Notes: generated by a model not told the origin, from the sequence alone. DNA of 64,000 nt from Paraburkholderia sp. UYCP14C (GCF_004197395.1 NZ_SELS01000016.1:62001-126000); one strand, 5' to 3'. Shown: positions 46,242 to 55,532, counted from the stretch's first letter. Made by a program: numbers and translations.

Positions 46242-46543
46242 CGATGTCTCCTTGTGGGTCGATTTGGGGACTGCGCAGGTGCGTGAGACCCACTCTAGGA
46301 GATGCAACAAATACAGTCAAGATGCCAAAAAATGCCACATTCGTCGCGGACACGCGAAAGCGCGTCCGCAGGATGGCGAAGTCCGCGATGGATATGGGAA
46401 AGCGGCCTCCGCTCGGGACAAACCCGCATGGGGAGGCGTGGAGGGAGGGTGAGAGGTGACCGGCGTCGGTCGGGAGAGCGGCGCGGCAGTTCGCGTCGAC
46501 GTTCAGCAGGTCAGTGCGCTGCGGTTAGCGGAGGAAGCTGCGC
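46242..46543. promoter_or_regulatory. Upstream region of the AEP operon
   Basis: About 300 bases holding the presumed phnW promoter and no recognised gene. At 46303-46313 (minus strand TATTTGTTGCA) it shares TTTGTTGCA with the direct repeats before the DMGDH-like gene. Further on it has the A-rich ATGCCAAAAAATGCC. Confidence 0.4.
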
Positions 46544-47395
46544 TCAGAAGAGCCGCATCAGCGCAAGGCCGGCCACCGTCAACGTAGCGGCCGCGGCACG
46601 TACGCGGCTGAACGGCTCCTTCAACACATACACGGCGATGAAGCCCGCGAATACCACGCTCGTCTCGCGCACGGCTGCAACGAGGGGGATGGGGGCGAGC
46701 GTCATCGCCCAGATCACGATCCAGTACGCCGCGAGCGACATCGCGCCGCCCGCGAAGCCCGGCAGCAGGAAACGCCGCATCGGCGCCATGCCGGCCGGCC
46801 CGTAGCGATACAGGCACAGCGTCAGCATCGGCAACGCATCGAACACGAACAGCGTCGCCGCATAAGCATTGGGGTTGCCGGCGACGCGCGCGCCCACGCC
46901 GTCGACCACCGTGTAGCCCGCGATCGTCACCGCCGTGAGCAGCGCGAAGCCGAGCGCGACACGGTTTTCCGACGCGGAGTGATGGCGGCCGCGCAGCGAC
47001 AGCAGCAACACGCCGCTGCCGAGCAGCATGACCCCCGCGATGCTGCCCGCGCTCATCGTCTCGTGCAGGATCGTGACGGAGACGAGCGCGGTGATCAGCG
47101 GAGCGGAGCCGCGCGCGATCGGGTAGATCTGGCTCATGTCGGCACGACGGTACGCCTCGCTCAGGCACACGTAGTAGCCGAAATGAAGCGCCACCGATCC
47201 CGCCACCCAGGGCCATGCAGCAGGGCGGGCAAACCCGGTGAACGCGAGCGACGGCAGCGCGATCAGACCGCAGGCGATGCACAGCAGGGTCATCGCCAGA
47301 AAAGGATCGAGGCGCACCTTGATCACCGCGTTCCAGCCCGCATGCAGCAGTGCGGCCGACAGCACGGCGAAAAACACGGGAAGCGTCATCGTCAT
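46544..47395 (-). CDS. EamA/DMT-superfamily transporter
   Basis: A 283-residue membrane protein of ten predicted helices formed by two EamA repeats. The first begins VFFAVLSAALLHAGWNAVIK; the end of the repeat shows YPIARGSAPLITALVSVTIL and the second LAPIPLVAAVRETSVVFAGF. DMT family members export metabolites or move amines. It starts one base after the DeoR gene's stop, so it is cotranscribed with the two DeoR regulators. Confidence 0.82.
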   Translation of the reverse strand: MTMTLPVFFAVLSAALLHAGWNAVIKVRLDPFLAMTLLCIACGLIALPSLAFTGFARPAAWPWVAGSVALHFGYYVCLSEAYRRADMSQIYPIARGSAPLITALVSVTILHETMSAGSIAGVMLLGSGVLLLSLRGRHHSASENRVALGFALLTAVTIAGYTVVDGVGARVAGNPNAYAATLFVFDALPMLTLCLYRYGPAGMAPMRRFLLPGFAGGAMSLAAYWIVIWAMTLAPIPLVAAVRETSVVFAGFIAVYVLKEPFSRVRAAAATLTVAGLALMRLF

Positions 47396-47396
47396 G

Positions 47397-48218
47397 CTAG
47401 CTATGGCTATTCGCGATGATGATTTCCCAGCGCTGTTCGGCGCAGGCGCGGACGATGCCGGTGGGCGGCTCGGCGTCGACGATCACTCCGGCGATGTGCG
47501 GCACAGGCGCGATGAGCACGGGCGTCTGCTGTTCGAACTTGCCATGGTCCGCGAGCACGTAGACCTTCTTGCCCGCCTTCATCATCAGATGGCGTTGCTC
47601 GGCCGCGAGCCGCGAATAGTCGGTGAGTTCGCCTTCGGGCGAGATGCCGCCCACGCCGACGAACACGAGGTCGACGCGGAAATGGCTGAGCGCGGCCATC
47701 GTCTCGACGCCGAAAGCGGCTTCGTCGTTCGGATCGATGTCGCCGCCGAGCACGACGACCTTCACGCCGGGTGCGCGGCACAGCATCAGCGCGATCGGCA
47801 GGCTGTTGGTGATCACCGTCAGATCGCGATGATGCTGCAGCGCCTCGGCGAGACCGAGCGTGGTCGAGCCCGAGTCGATCAGCACGACCATGCCGTCAGC
47901 GACGAGCCGGGCGGCCGCGGCGCCGATGGCCGCCTTGCCCAGCGCGTTGACGGCCTCGCGGCTTGCCAGTGACGGCTCGGCGTCGGGCCGCTTCGCCGCG
48001 CCGCCGTGGACGAGATTCGCCCGGCCCTGTTCCGCGAGAATCTTCAGGTCGCGGCGGATCGTTTCGCGCGACACGCCGAGCGTCGCCGACAGGTTCGCGA
48101 CGCTGACCGAGCCGCTCGCCGCCAGGCTTTGCACGATGTAGTCGATGCGCTCGATCGCGAGCCTGCGGTTCGGGTTCAATGCAGCGGGCACGGGCCCAGC
48201 TGACGGGTTATCGAGCAT
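47397..48218 (-). CDS. DeoR-family regulator (second of a tandem pair)
   Basis: A 273-residue DeoR repressor. The HTH near residue 40 is VANLSATLGVSRETIRRDLKILAEQG. The sugar-phosphate-isomerase-like sensor domain has VVLIDSGSTTLGLAEAL and VFVGVGGISPEGELTDYS. The start at 48218 has GGAGAG nine bases before it and overlaps the upstream DeoR gene by 11 bases. The ligand is probably a phosphorylated or phosphonate-like metabolite, but that is inference. Confidence 0.87.
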   Translation of the reverse strand: MLDNPSAGPVPAALNPNRRLAIERIDYIVQSLAASGSVSVANLSATLGVSRETIRRDLKILAEQGRANLVHGGAAKRPDAEPSLASREAVNALGKAAIGAAAARLVADGMVVLIDSGSTTLGLAEALQHHRDLTVITNSLPIALMLCRAPGVKVVVLGGDIDPNDEAAFGVETMAALSHFRVDLVFVGVGGISPEGELTDYSRLAAEQRHLMMKAGKKVYVLADHGKFEQQTPVLIAPVPHIAGVIVDAEPPTGIVRACAEQRWEIIIANSHS

Positions 48219-49101
48219 GGTGTGGCTCTCCGTGCACATCGTCGGCGATGGCGTCGCTGGATGAATGGCAAGTCGCGTCGGGCAGCGGCGCACCGGCCTG
48301 CATGTCCGTTTCAGGGGCAACGGTCGTCCGCGCCGCCGGGCTGCCCGGATAGCGCACATCGACGCCTGCCTCGGCGAAGATCTGCGCAAAGTGCGCGTCT
48401 GGCGGCTCATCGGTGACCAGCATGTCGATTTCGTCGGCGTTCACCGCGCACACTAGCGCGCTGTGCTCGAACTTCGGGTGCACGGCGGCGACGACCCGCT
48501 GCCGCGCCTGCCCGAATGCGGCACGCGTGAACTCGACATCCCAGGGCTGTGCGTCCATGAAGCGTCCCGCGCCATCGACGGCCGTGACCGACACGATCGC
48601 GTACCTGACGTGGAACTGCCGGATATAGGCGAGCACCGGCTCGCCGAGCGCGGCGGCGTCGTCCGCGCAAAGCTCGCCACCCGCCATGAACACGCGATTG
48701 CCGTTGTGCTGGGCGAGCAGGCTGGCGATGGCGGCGGAGTTGGTGATCACCGTGAGCCGTGAGCGGCTGCGCAGCGCCTGGGCGATGTGCGTGCAGGTGG
48801 TGCCGCTGTCGAGGATCAGCGAATCGCCGTCTTGCACCAGTTCGCCGATCTGCTGCGCGATGATTTCTTTTGCCACCCTGTGCTCGTGCATCCGCCGCCG
48901 GAAGGGCGACTCTTCCAGATGGCTGGGCAGCATCACGCCGCCATGCACCTTGACGAGCAGGCCCTCTTCGATGAGCGGCTTGACCGTGCGCCGGATCGTT
49001 TCGTCCGATACGGCCAGCGCTTCGGCGAGCTGGGCAATCGACGTGGTGCCCTGCGACTGGGCGATCCGCAAAATTTCGGCACGACGGAGCAACGGATACA
49101 T
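48208..49101 (-). CDS. DeoR-family regulator (first of a tandem pair)
   Basis: A 297-residue DeoR repressor with HTH IAQLAEALAVSDETIRRTVKPLIEEG. The effector domain carries SLILDSGTTCTHIAQAL and AIVSVTAVDGAGRFMDAQ. The C-terminus runs on for about 40 low-complexity residues past the normal end, reaching into the next gene. It is divergent from the DMGDH-like gene and upstream of a second DeoR and an EamA gene. Confidence 0.87.
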   Translation of the reverse strand: MYPLLRRAEILRIAQSQGTTSIAQLAEALAVSDETIRRTVKPLIEEGLLVKVHGGVMLPSHLEESPFRRRMHEHRVAKEIIAQQIGELVQDGDSLILDSGTTCTHIAQALRSRSRLTVITNSAAIASLLAQHNGNRVFMAGGELCADDAAALGEPVLAYIRQFHVRYAIVSVTAVDGAGRFMDAQPWDVEFTRAAFGQARQRVVAAVHPKFEHSALVCAVNADEIDMLVTDEPPDAHFAQIFAEAGVDVRYPGSPAARTTVAPETDMQAGAPLPDATCHSSSDAIADDVHGEPHHAR

Positions 49102-49455
49102 AAGCGACCAGGGGATAGAAACAAAAAGGGGCGCGACGGGTAACGGCGCGTCAGGTCTCGGTTGTCACGAAGCCACAAAATAACACATATTTCCTCGTCG
49201 TTCGGAGTTTTATTGTGAGGTTGGATTTCGCGTCGCCATCGCTGGAAGTGACAAGCCGGTTGGCGTCCTGGGCATGCCGGCAATACGCGGCGAGTCCTTT
49301 AAACACGGCGCTGCATGTGACTTTTCGCTGCCCGCTCCCGCTTTGCCGTCGAAAGTTAGCTTGCGGTTTTTGTTGTTCTTTGCGGTTTTTTGTTGCAGTC
49401 TATGGTCACAGCCTTTTCCACACATTGCCACACATTCCCAAAGCGAGGTCCCCCG
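49102..49455. promoter_or_regulatory. Divergent DeoR / DMGDH-like control region
   Basis: A 354-base intergenic region without a gene. It contains two direct repeats, TTGCGGTTTTTGTTG (49361-49375) and TTGCGGTTTTTTGTTG (49380-49395), spaced about two DNA turns apart. Their location suits an operator for one of the DeoR proteins. Confidence 0.5.
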
Positions 49456-51936
49456 ATGTCCACGGAAATCCCAAGCCATGCTCGTGTCGTCATCATCGGC
49501 GGCGGCATCGTCGGTTGCTCGGTTGCGTGGCACCTGACGAAGCTGGGCTGGACCGACATCGTGCTGCTCGAACAGGGGCAACTGTCGTGCGGCACCACAT
49601 GGCATGCGGCCGGTCTGGTGGGGCAGTTGCGGGCGCAGGAAAGCATGACCAAGCTGATCCGCTACTCGACGAAGCTTTACGCGGAGCTCGAGGCCGAGAC
49701 GGGCCTCGCCACGGGCTGGAAGCAGTGCGGTTCGCTGTCGGTCGCGCGCACCGCCGAGCGCATGACCCAACTGAAACGCACGGCGGCAGTTGCCCGCGCC
49801 TACGGCGTGGCCTGCGACGTCATCGGGCCGCGCGAGGCCGGCGAACTGTGGCCGGTGATGCGCACCGACGATCTGCTCGGCGCGGTCTGGCTGCCGGGCG
49901 ACGGCAAGGCGAACCCCACCGATCTGACGCAGTCGCTCGCGCGCGGGGCACGCATGCGCGGCGCACGTGTCGTCGAAAATGTCCGCATCACGGCGGTGCA
50001 GACTCGTCCGACGCGCCAGGGCCGCGAGGCCTGCGGCGTCACATGGCGCCGCAAGGACGGCGCCGAAGGGACGCTGCAGGCGGAGATCGTCGTCAACTGC
50101 GCAGGCCAGTGGGCCAAGGCGGTCGGGCGGATGTGCGGCGTCACGGTGCCACTGCATTCGGCCGAGCACTACTACATCGTCACCGAGCCGATCGCCGGCG
50201 TGCATCGCGATCTGCCCGTGATGCGCGATCCGGACGGCTACATCTACTTCAAGGAGGAAGTGGGCGGCCTCGTGATGGGCGGCTTCGAGCCGAACGCGAA
50301 GCCGTGGGGCATGGCGGGCATCCCCGAGAACTTCGAGTTCCAGCTTTTGCCGGACGATTGGGATCAGTTCGAGATCCTGATGGAAAACGCGCTCGTGCGC
50401 GTGCCGGCGCTCGAAACCGCGCAGGTCAGGCAGTTCTATAACGGGCCCGAATCGTTCACGCCGGACAACAACTTCATCCTTGGCGAAGCGCCGGAGTTGC
50501 GCCGCTTTTTCGTGGGCGCCGGGTTCAACTCGATGGGCATTGCGTCGGCGGGCGGCGCGGGCATGGCGCTCGCCGAGTGGATCGTCGCCGGCGAGCCGAC
50601 CATGGACTTGTGGCCCGTCGATATCCGCCGCTTTGCGCGCTTCAACGGCAACGACACGTGGCTGCACGATCGTGTGAAGGAAACGCTCGGCCTGCACTAC
50701 GCGATGCCGTGGCCCAACCGCGAGCTCGATACGGCGCGGCCGTTCCGGCGCTCGCCTCTGTATGCGCTGCTGCGCGACGACGGCGCGTGCTTCGGCAGCA
50801 AGATGGGCTGGGAGCGCGCCAACTTTTTCGCCCCGAGCCCTGGGCAAGCGCGCATCGACTACGCGTTCGGCCAGCAGAACTGGTTGCCGTGGAGCGGCGC
50901 CGAGCATCGCGCGTGTCGCGAGCGCGTCGCGCTCTTCGACATGAGTTCGTTCGCGAAACTGCTGGTCAAGGGGCGCGACGCCGAAGCGGTGCTGCAAGGC
51001 ATCGTAGCGAACGACGTCGCCGTGCCGGCCGGCACCACCGTCTACACCGGCGTGCTGAACGAGCGCGGCGGCTACGAATCCGACCTGACGCTGACCCGCC
51101 TCGCCGACGACCAGTACCTGGTCGTGACGGGCTCGGCGCAGGCAACGCGCGACCTCGACTATCTGGAGAAGGCGATCGGGCCCGAGCGCCACTGCGTGCT
51201 GGTCGATGTCACGAGCCAGTACGCGGTGCTCGCGGTGATGGGGCCCCACGCTCGCGCGCTGTTGCAAAGCGTGTCGAAGGCGGACTGGAGCAACGGGGCG
51301 TTCCCGTTCGGCCAGAGCCGCGAAGTCGATATCGGCTATGCGACCGTGCGGGCAACGCGCCTCACCTACGTGGGCGAGTTGGGCTGGGAGTTGTACGTGC
51401 CGGTCGAATTCGCGGTCGGCGTCTATGAGACCTTGCACGGGGCCGGCAAGCCGCTCGGCCTCGTCAACGCCGGTTACTACGCGATCGAATCGCTGCGGAT
51501 CGAGAAGGGCTATCGGGCATGGGGCCGCGAGCTTTCGCCGGACTGCAATCCGTTCGAGGCAGGCCTCGGGTTCGCCTGCAAGCTCGACAAGGACATCGCT
51601 TTCCGCGGTCGCAACGCGCTGCTGCGACTGCGCGACGCGCCGCTGCGACGGCGTGTCGTGACCCTGACGGCCGACGGCGCCGAACAGCTGATGCTATGGG
51701 GTGGCGAAGCGATCCTGCGCGACGGCAAGCCGGTGGGGGCGGTAACCTCTGCCGCGTTCGGGCATACCTTGCGATGTCCGGTCGCAATGGGTTTCGTGAG
51801 CCGTGCCGACGGTGTCGCCGATGCCGCGTGGCTCACGGAAGGCCGTTACACGATCGACGTGGCGGGCGAACAAGTGAGCGCAACCGTGCATCTGAAGGCG
51901 CCATACGATCCGCGATCCGAACGCGTCAAAGGCTGA
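49456..51936 (+). CDS. Dimethylglycine/sarcosine dehydrogenase-like FAD-folate enzyme
   Basis: An 826-residue fusion of an FAD-dependent amine dehydrogenase (DAO domain, ~1-370), a middle FAO_M-type region and a C-terminal GcvT folate-binding half (~430-820). The FAD loop is VVIIGGGIVGCSVAWHL. H50 in GTTWHAAGL is at the position that binds FAD covalently in DMGDH and sarcosine dehydrogenase. GcvT features include RVALFDMSSFAKLLVKG, LGWELYVP and AGYYAIESLRIEKGYRAWG. It should oxidise an N-methyl amine, moving the carbon to tetrahydrofolate. The substrate is unknown; betaine derivatives or N-methylated phosphonates are possible. Confidence 0.87.
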   Translation: MSTEIPSHARVVIIGGGIVGCSVAWHLTKLGWTDIVLLEQGQLSCGTTWHAAGLVGQLRAQESMTKLIRYSTKLYAELEAETGLATGWKQCGSLSVARTAERMTQLKRTAAVARAYGVACDVIGPREAGELWPVMRTDDLLGAVWLPGDGKANPTDLTQSLARGARMRGARVVENVRITAVQTRPTRQGREACGVTWRRKDGAEGTLQAEIVVNCAGQWAKAVGRMCGVTVPLHSAEHYYIVTEPIAGVHRDLPVMRDPDGYIYFKEEVGGLVMGGFEPNAKPWGMAGIPENFEFQLLPDDWDQFEILMENALVRVPALETAQVRQFYNGPESFTPDNNFILGEAPELRRFFVGAGFNSMGIASAGGAGMALAEWIVAGEPTMDLWPVDIRRFARFNGNDTWLHDRVKETLGLHYAMPWPNRELDTARPFRRSPLYALLRDDGACFGSKMGWERANFFAPSPGQARIDYAFGQQNWLPWSGAEHRACRERVALFDMSSFAKLLVKGRDAEAVLQGIVANDVAVPAGTTVYTGVLNERGGYESDLTLTRLADDQYLVVTGSAQATRDLDYLEKAIGPERHCVLVDVTSQYAVLAVMGPHARALLQSVSKADWSNGAFPFGQSREVDIGYATVRATRLTYVGELGWELYVPVEFAVGVYETLHGAGKPLGLVNAGYYAIESLRIEKGYRAWGRELSPDCNPFEAGLGFACKLDKDIAFRGRNALLRLRDAPLRRRVVTLTADGAEQLMLWGGEAILRDGKPVGAVTSAAFGHTLRCPVAMGFVSRADGVADAAWLTEGRYTIDVAGEQVSATVHLKAPYDPRSERVKG

Positions 51937-52150
51937 AGGGACCGACCTGACGGATGCGCTCGGCGCAGCGCGAGCCTTGCGGCGCATGCGCGATGCGGTG
52001 CACACCTCGGGCGTCCGGTTTTGCGCGTCGATTTCAGTCGCGCTTTTGAACTAGACTTGGAAATCAGGGTGTGCGGGGATTTCGCCACGCACGCGATCAT
52101 CAGCGCTCGCCTTATTGGTGAGACGAAAATCTGGAACCGGAGTGTTAGTC

Positions 52151-52981
52151 ATGAGCGAACCGTGCATCATCTCCGTTGCGATCACCGGCTCAGTTCCCCG
52201 CAAGAAGGACAATCCGGCGGTGCCGGTCACGATCCCCGAGCAGGTTGAAAGCACGCACGAAGCGTACGAAGCCGGAGCGACCCTCGTTCATCTGCACGTG
52301 CGTGACGAACAGGAGAACTCGAGTTCCGACCGGTCGAGTTTCGCCGCTCTCCAGGACGGCATCCGCAAGCACTGCCCCGACATCATCATCCAGTTTTCGA
52401 CGGGCGGCCGTGGCCGTTCGTTCGAGCAACGCGGCGCGATGCTCGACCTGCGCCCGGATATGGCATCGCTCGCAACGGGTTCGGTCAATTTTCCGACTAC
52501 GGTCTATGAGAATCCGCCGGACTTCGTGCGAGCGCTTGCGAAAACGATGCTCGACTACGATGTCAAACCGGAGATCGAGATCTTCGATCTGGCGATGCTG
52601 TACAGCACGGCGGATCTCGTCCAGCAAGGGCTGCTGAAGTCACCCGTGCATGTTCAGTTCGTGATGGGCGTAAAGAATGCACTGCCTGCTCGACGCGAGA
52701 TTCTCGAGTTCGAGGTCCAGCAACTGAAGGCGATCTTGCCGGATGCAACATGGACCGCTGCGGGTATCGGACGGCATCAGTTGGAAGTCAATCATTGGAC
52801 GCTCGAGATGGGCGGGCACTGCCGCACCGGTCTCGAAGACAACGTGCGGTGGGACAAGGACACGCTGGCGAAGAGCAATGCGCAACTGGTTGAACGGGTG
52901 GCCTCGTTGTGTGGCGACTATGGCCGGCCGGTGGCAACTGCTGCGCAAGCGCGTGAGATGCTGGGTCTTCCGGCCATGTAA
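52151..52981 (+). CDS. BKACE (DUF849) beta-keto acid cleavage enzyme
   Basis: A 276-residue TIM-barrel enzyme that cleaves beta-keto acids with acetyl-CoA, the 3-keto-5-aminohexanoate cleavage family. It shows ISVAITGSVPRKKDNPAVP, zinc-binding HLHVRD (~46-51), FSTGGRGRS, and the late GIGRHQLEVNHWTLEMGGH with its Glu and His. The start at 52151 (MSEPCIISV) has a GGAG site. Members also cleave dehydrocarnitine, so pairing with the DMGDH-like gene could serve carnitine or betaine breakdown. That pairing is inferred; the genes are 214 bases apart. Confidence 0.82.
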   Translation: MSEPCIISVAITGSVPRKKDNPAVPVTIPEQVESTHEAYEAGATLVHLHVRDEQENSSSDRSSFAALQDGIRKHCPDIIIQFSTGGRGRSFEQRGAMLDLRPDMASLATGSVNFPTTVYENPPDFVRALAKTMLDYDVKPEIEIFDLAMLYSTADLVQQGLLKSPVHVQFVMGVKNALPARREILEFEVQQLKAILPDATWTAAGIGRHQLEVNHWTLEMGGHCRTGLEDNVRWDKDTLAKSNAQLVERVASLCGDYGRPVATAAQAREMLGLPAM

Positions 52982-53085
52982 GACGGGCTTATCGTCATGC
53001 TTAGGCGTTCGGTCGCGTTCCCCCGTCTGGCCACACCGGCATTTCGGGCGATCGCGGCCAACGACCCGTTTGGGCTATCCGACTT

Positions 53086-53121
53086 CTGATCAGGTCAGCT
53101 TGAATGGCTTGACCTGATCAG
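53086..53121. repeat. Perfect 12-bp inverted repeat between convergent genes
   Basis: CTGATCAGGTCA and TGACCTGATCAG are separated by 12 bases. It lies between the BKACE and small membrane-protein genes, which converge here. No T-run follows, so it may be a stem in a shared 3' region or a protein-binding site. Confidence 0.55.
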
Positions 53122-53123
53122 GT

Positions 53124-53381
53124 CTACGGCTTGGTCCAGACCTCTTTCCAACACATCACGAAATTGCCGTGAGGGTCCCGCGACACCGCTCCCTCGACAG
53201 GACAAGCGTTGCCCGTGAGTGCGGGGCCGTAGTGAGCGACCTGTCGATCCGCGTCGGCAAGTGCATCGGCGGGTACCCGGCCCCAGATCGACAGACTGGC
53301 AAATACGCCGACACATCCAACCAGTATCACGACCGTCCGTTTCAAGCGGGGTGAGGGGCTGGCGACAAAATCAAATGGCAT
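53124..53381 (-). CDS. Small single-span membrane/exported protein (85 aa)
   Basis: MPFDFVASPSPRLKRT is followed by a hydrophobic segment (VVILVGCVGVFASLSIWG) and a short extracytoplasmic tail with two cysteines (NACPVEGAV and FVMCWKEVW). A signal anchor with a disulfide-stabilised tail is likely. The start at 53381 follows GAGG; the earlier frame start at 53393 would be a TTG. No family recognised. Confidence 0.5.
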   Translation of the reverse strand: MPFDFVASPSPRLKRTVVILVGCVGVFASLSIWGRVPADALADADRQVAHYGPALTGNACPVEGAVSRDPHGNFVMCWKEVWTKP

Positions 53382-53529
53382 GGGGAACCTCAATTCGCGG
53401 TGGACCTATGAGCGGTCTTATCGGCATGAGTTTCCGAAACCGGAGACCTCCATGTGAATTTTTTTTGACCCGGTCATGTGGGAGCGATAAACGCCAGGTC
53501 GAAACGATCCATGCAGCATCAGACTCGAA

Positions 53530-54693
53530 CTACGGCCGGCCGGTCACGCGCTGCACCATCGCGTAGAGCACCGACATCTGCAAGCCGCTCTTGAGTGCGT
53601 AGTTCGGGTCGTATTGATTGGAGTAGCCCCACCAGTCGAAGCATGCATTGGGGTTGGTCGGTCCCGGCGCGGACGACGCGATCGTGTCGGGATACACCAC
53701 CACGAGTTTGTTCGTGTCGGCCCACTCGTTGATACCGGCCTCGGCGACCCAGCGGTTTCCGATCAGCGACGCCTGCTGCAGACAGCCGTGCAGAGCGAGC
53801 ACGAAGCCGCACCTGTCGCCTTGCGCGCAGGCTTTGGGAACGAAGACGCTGCCCGTCGAACTCATCGACAGGTTGGGGGACGCCCCGAATTCCGTTTGAT
53901 CGAATGAATACAGCGTGCCCGACAGCTTGCCGTTGTTGCGCGGTTTCAATCGGCCGACGAACATCGTCAGCCACGTTTCTACCGAATCGTAGGCTGCGCC
54001 ATTGGCGAGGCAGCGGATCATGTAGGGACTGCCGAGCGTGCCGCATGCAAGCTCGCCGTCAGGCGATTCCCAACCGTGCTCGGCGGGAAACGCATTGTCA
54101 AAACGAACGTTGGCGCCATAACGCAGGTACTCGGCGTCGAGGTCGGCCATCTCGAGCGGATTGACGACCTCGTCTTGCGTGCCGGACCACAGGTAGACCG
54201 GCTGTCCACGCAGATTCGTCGCCCGGTCGATGGTTCCTAGGGACGACTGCGTGTCCAGGTACGCCTCTGATGTCGTCCGCGTGCTGTTGTACGACGCCTG
54301 GTTAGTCGGCAGCGTCAAGCCGCCACAGTTTGTCAAAGCTGTCGCGGCGCCTCCGGTGCCTGCACACCAGTACACCCCGCCGGCGTAAACCGCGGCACCC
54401 TTGAACGTCGAAGAGTGGGCCACGTGCATCTGCACTGCCGCGAAACCGCCAGACGAGATACCCGCGACGAACACCTTCGTCGGGTCGATCTGGTAGCGCT
54501 GGAGCTTCACGATTCGGGAAGAGGCCGCATTGTCGTTCGCCGCCGGGTTCGAGGCGGCGGCCAAAGTCTTTGCCGATGATTTCGAGGCATCGACGTTGGT
54601 GCCGGCCGAATCGCCACCACCTCCGCACCCGGCAAGTCCGATCGCCAGTACACATGCCAGCGCTGATCGCAGCCCTGAAGCCTTCGTCATCAT
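53530..54693 (-). CDS. PHB-depolymerase-type esterase lipoprotein
   Basis: A 387-residue alpha/beta-hydrolase of the extracellular PHB depolymerase group. The lipobox LAGC (C23) predicts a lipoprotein. The nucleophile is S80 in GISSGGFAA; later WSGTQDEVV and the HGCLQQ/AEHGWE segments carry the remaining triad candidates. Many cysteines (YWCAGTG, NCGG, GDRCGF, NACFDWWGY) suggest disulfides and an exported protein. Whether it degrades polyhydroxybutyrate or another ester cannot be told by eye. Confidence 0.82.
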   Translation of the reverse strand: MMTKASGLRSALACVLAIGLAGCGGGGDSAGTNVDASKSSAKTLAAASNPAANDNAASSRIVKLQRYQIDPTKVFVAGISSGGFAAVQMHVAHSSTFKGAAVYAGGVYWCAGTGGAATALTNCGGLTLPTNQASYNSTRTTSEAYLDTQSSLGTIDRATNLRGQPVYLWSGTQDEVVNPLEMADLDAEYLRYGANVRFDNAFPAEHGWESPDGELACGTLGSPYMIRCLANGAAYDSVETWLTMFVGRLKPRNNGKLSGTLYSFDQTEFGASPNLSMSSTGSVFVPKACAQGDRCGFVLALHGCLQQASLIGNRWVAEAGINEWADTNKLVVVYPDTIASSAPGPTNPNACFDWWGYSNQYDPNYALKSGLQMSVLYAMVQRVTGRP

Positions 54694-54951
54694 TGTCGTC
54701 TCCTCGTCGGAGCACCCGGCGATACCTGGGCCGCAGCAATAATCGCTCCCGCGGCAAGGGCAATCCTAAGCCACGCGTACGGAGTTAATACGGGCTGGTC
54801 GGAGAATTTTTTGCTGCGCGCGAAGCGAGAGGATTTCTGCATGCGTGAGGGACCGACTCTACTCCTCGTGGCTTGAGTAGCGCGGCGCGTTCGAGATCAT
54901 GCGCCGGCTTTGCACGCAGGGCAGGCGGCCCCTCAAAGGCAGCGCGGCGGC

Positions 54952-55368
54952 CTAGGACCAATGCGTTTGGTAAAGGATCTTGCAAACCTGGCCAAGATAC
55001 TGGTTCCAGACGCAGATCTTCTTGTAGGGTCCTTGCTGGCTCGAACATGCGGCCGACATGGTGGCCATCAAGGTCTTGACGTCATCGGGTCCATGCAGTT
55101 CGACCTTGCTATCGTCAGCCATGGTGACCGTCACCCTGAAGCCGAGTTTCGCGAGGTTGGACAGCGCCGCACCCGGGTTCTTGCCCGCTTCGGGATACAG
55201 CTCGCCGAGGCGCGCGACCATCGTCAGTGCCGCTAAGTCCAGTGACTCGTTTACTTCGATCACCTGCTCTTGCGGCGGCGGGTCACCACCATGAATCGCC
55301 AACCACAATGCCATCAGCCAGCCGGCATCCAGCGCATGACCTAGTTTCTGTATTTCGCTTGCGTTCAT
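54952..55368 (-). CDS. Hypothetical protein (138 aa)
   Basis: Starts MNASEIQKLGHALDAGWLMA behind a GAGAGGAG site; the frame's earlier ATG (55425) has no good site. The protein is predicted helical with a beta segment (FRVTVTMADDSKVELHG) and a Cys-containing C-terminus (CVWNQYLGQVCKILYQ). No signal peptide and no recognised family. It lies downstream of the 32-residue frame at 55434-55532, with which it may form a small unit. Confidence 0.55.
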   Translation of the reverse strand: MNASEIQKLGHALDAGWLMALWLAIHGGDPPPQEQVIEVNESLDLAALTMVARLGELYPEAGKNPGAALSNLAKLGFRVTVTMADDSKVELHGPDDVKTLMATMSAACSSQQGPYKKICVWNQYLGQVCKILYQTHWS

Positions 55369-55433
55369 TCCATTGCTCCTCTCGACCCTCGAGCCGATGT
55401 TTGATGCACCTTCCTGCAAAGCCATTCACGTAT

Positions 55434-55532
55434 TCACTGGATCGGTGTCGTGTGAAGGCGGGCGACCCATGCGCAAGAGTGGCCATCCCCGAGGATGGTT
55501 GACGCAAACAGGTTCCCCACGTCAAACGACAT
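55434..55532 (-). CDS. Candidate small ORF (32 aa) with strong ribosome site
   Basis: The frame MSFDVGNLFASTILGDGHSC, then AWVARLHTTPIQ, starts at 55532 behind AGGAAGGAGAACGTC. It ends 65 bases before the 138-residue gene's start. It may be a small protein, a leader peptide, or the 5' end of a truncated gene. Confidence 0.35.
   Translation of the reverse strand: MSFDVGNLFASTILGDGHSCAWVARLHTTPIQ

Noticed and set aside
49210-51438. A 742-residue minus-strand frame opposite the DMGDH-like gene
   Set aside because: Composition is that of an antisense shadow; the plus-strand gene has full FAD and GcvT signatures.
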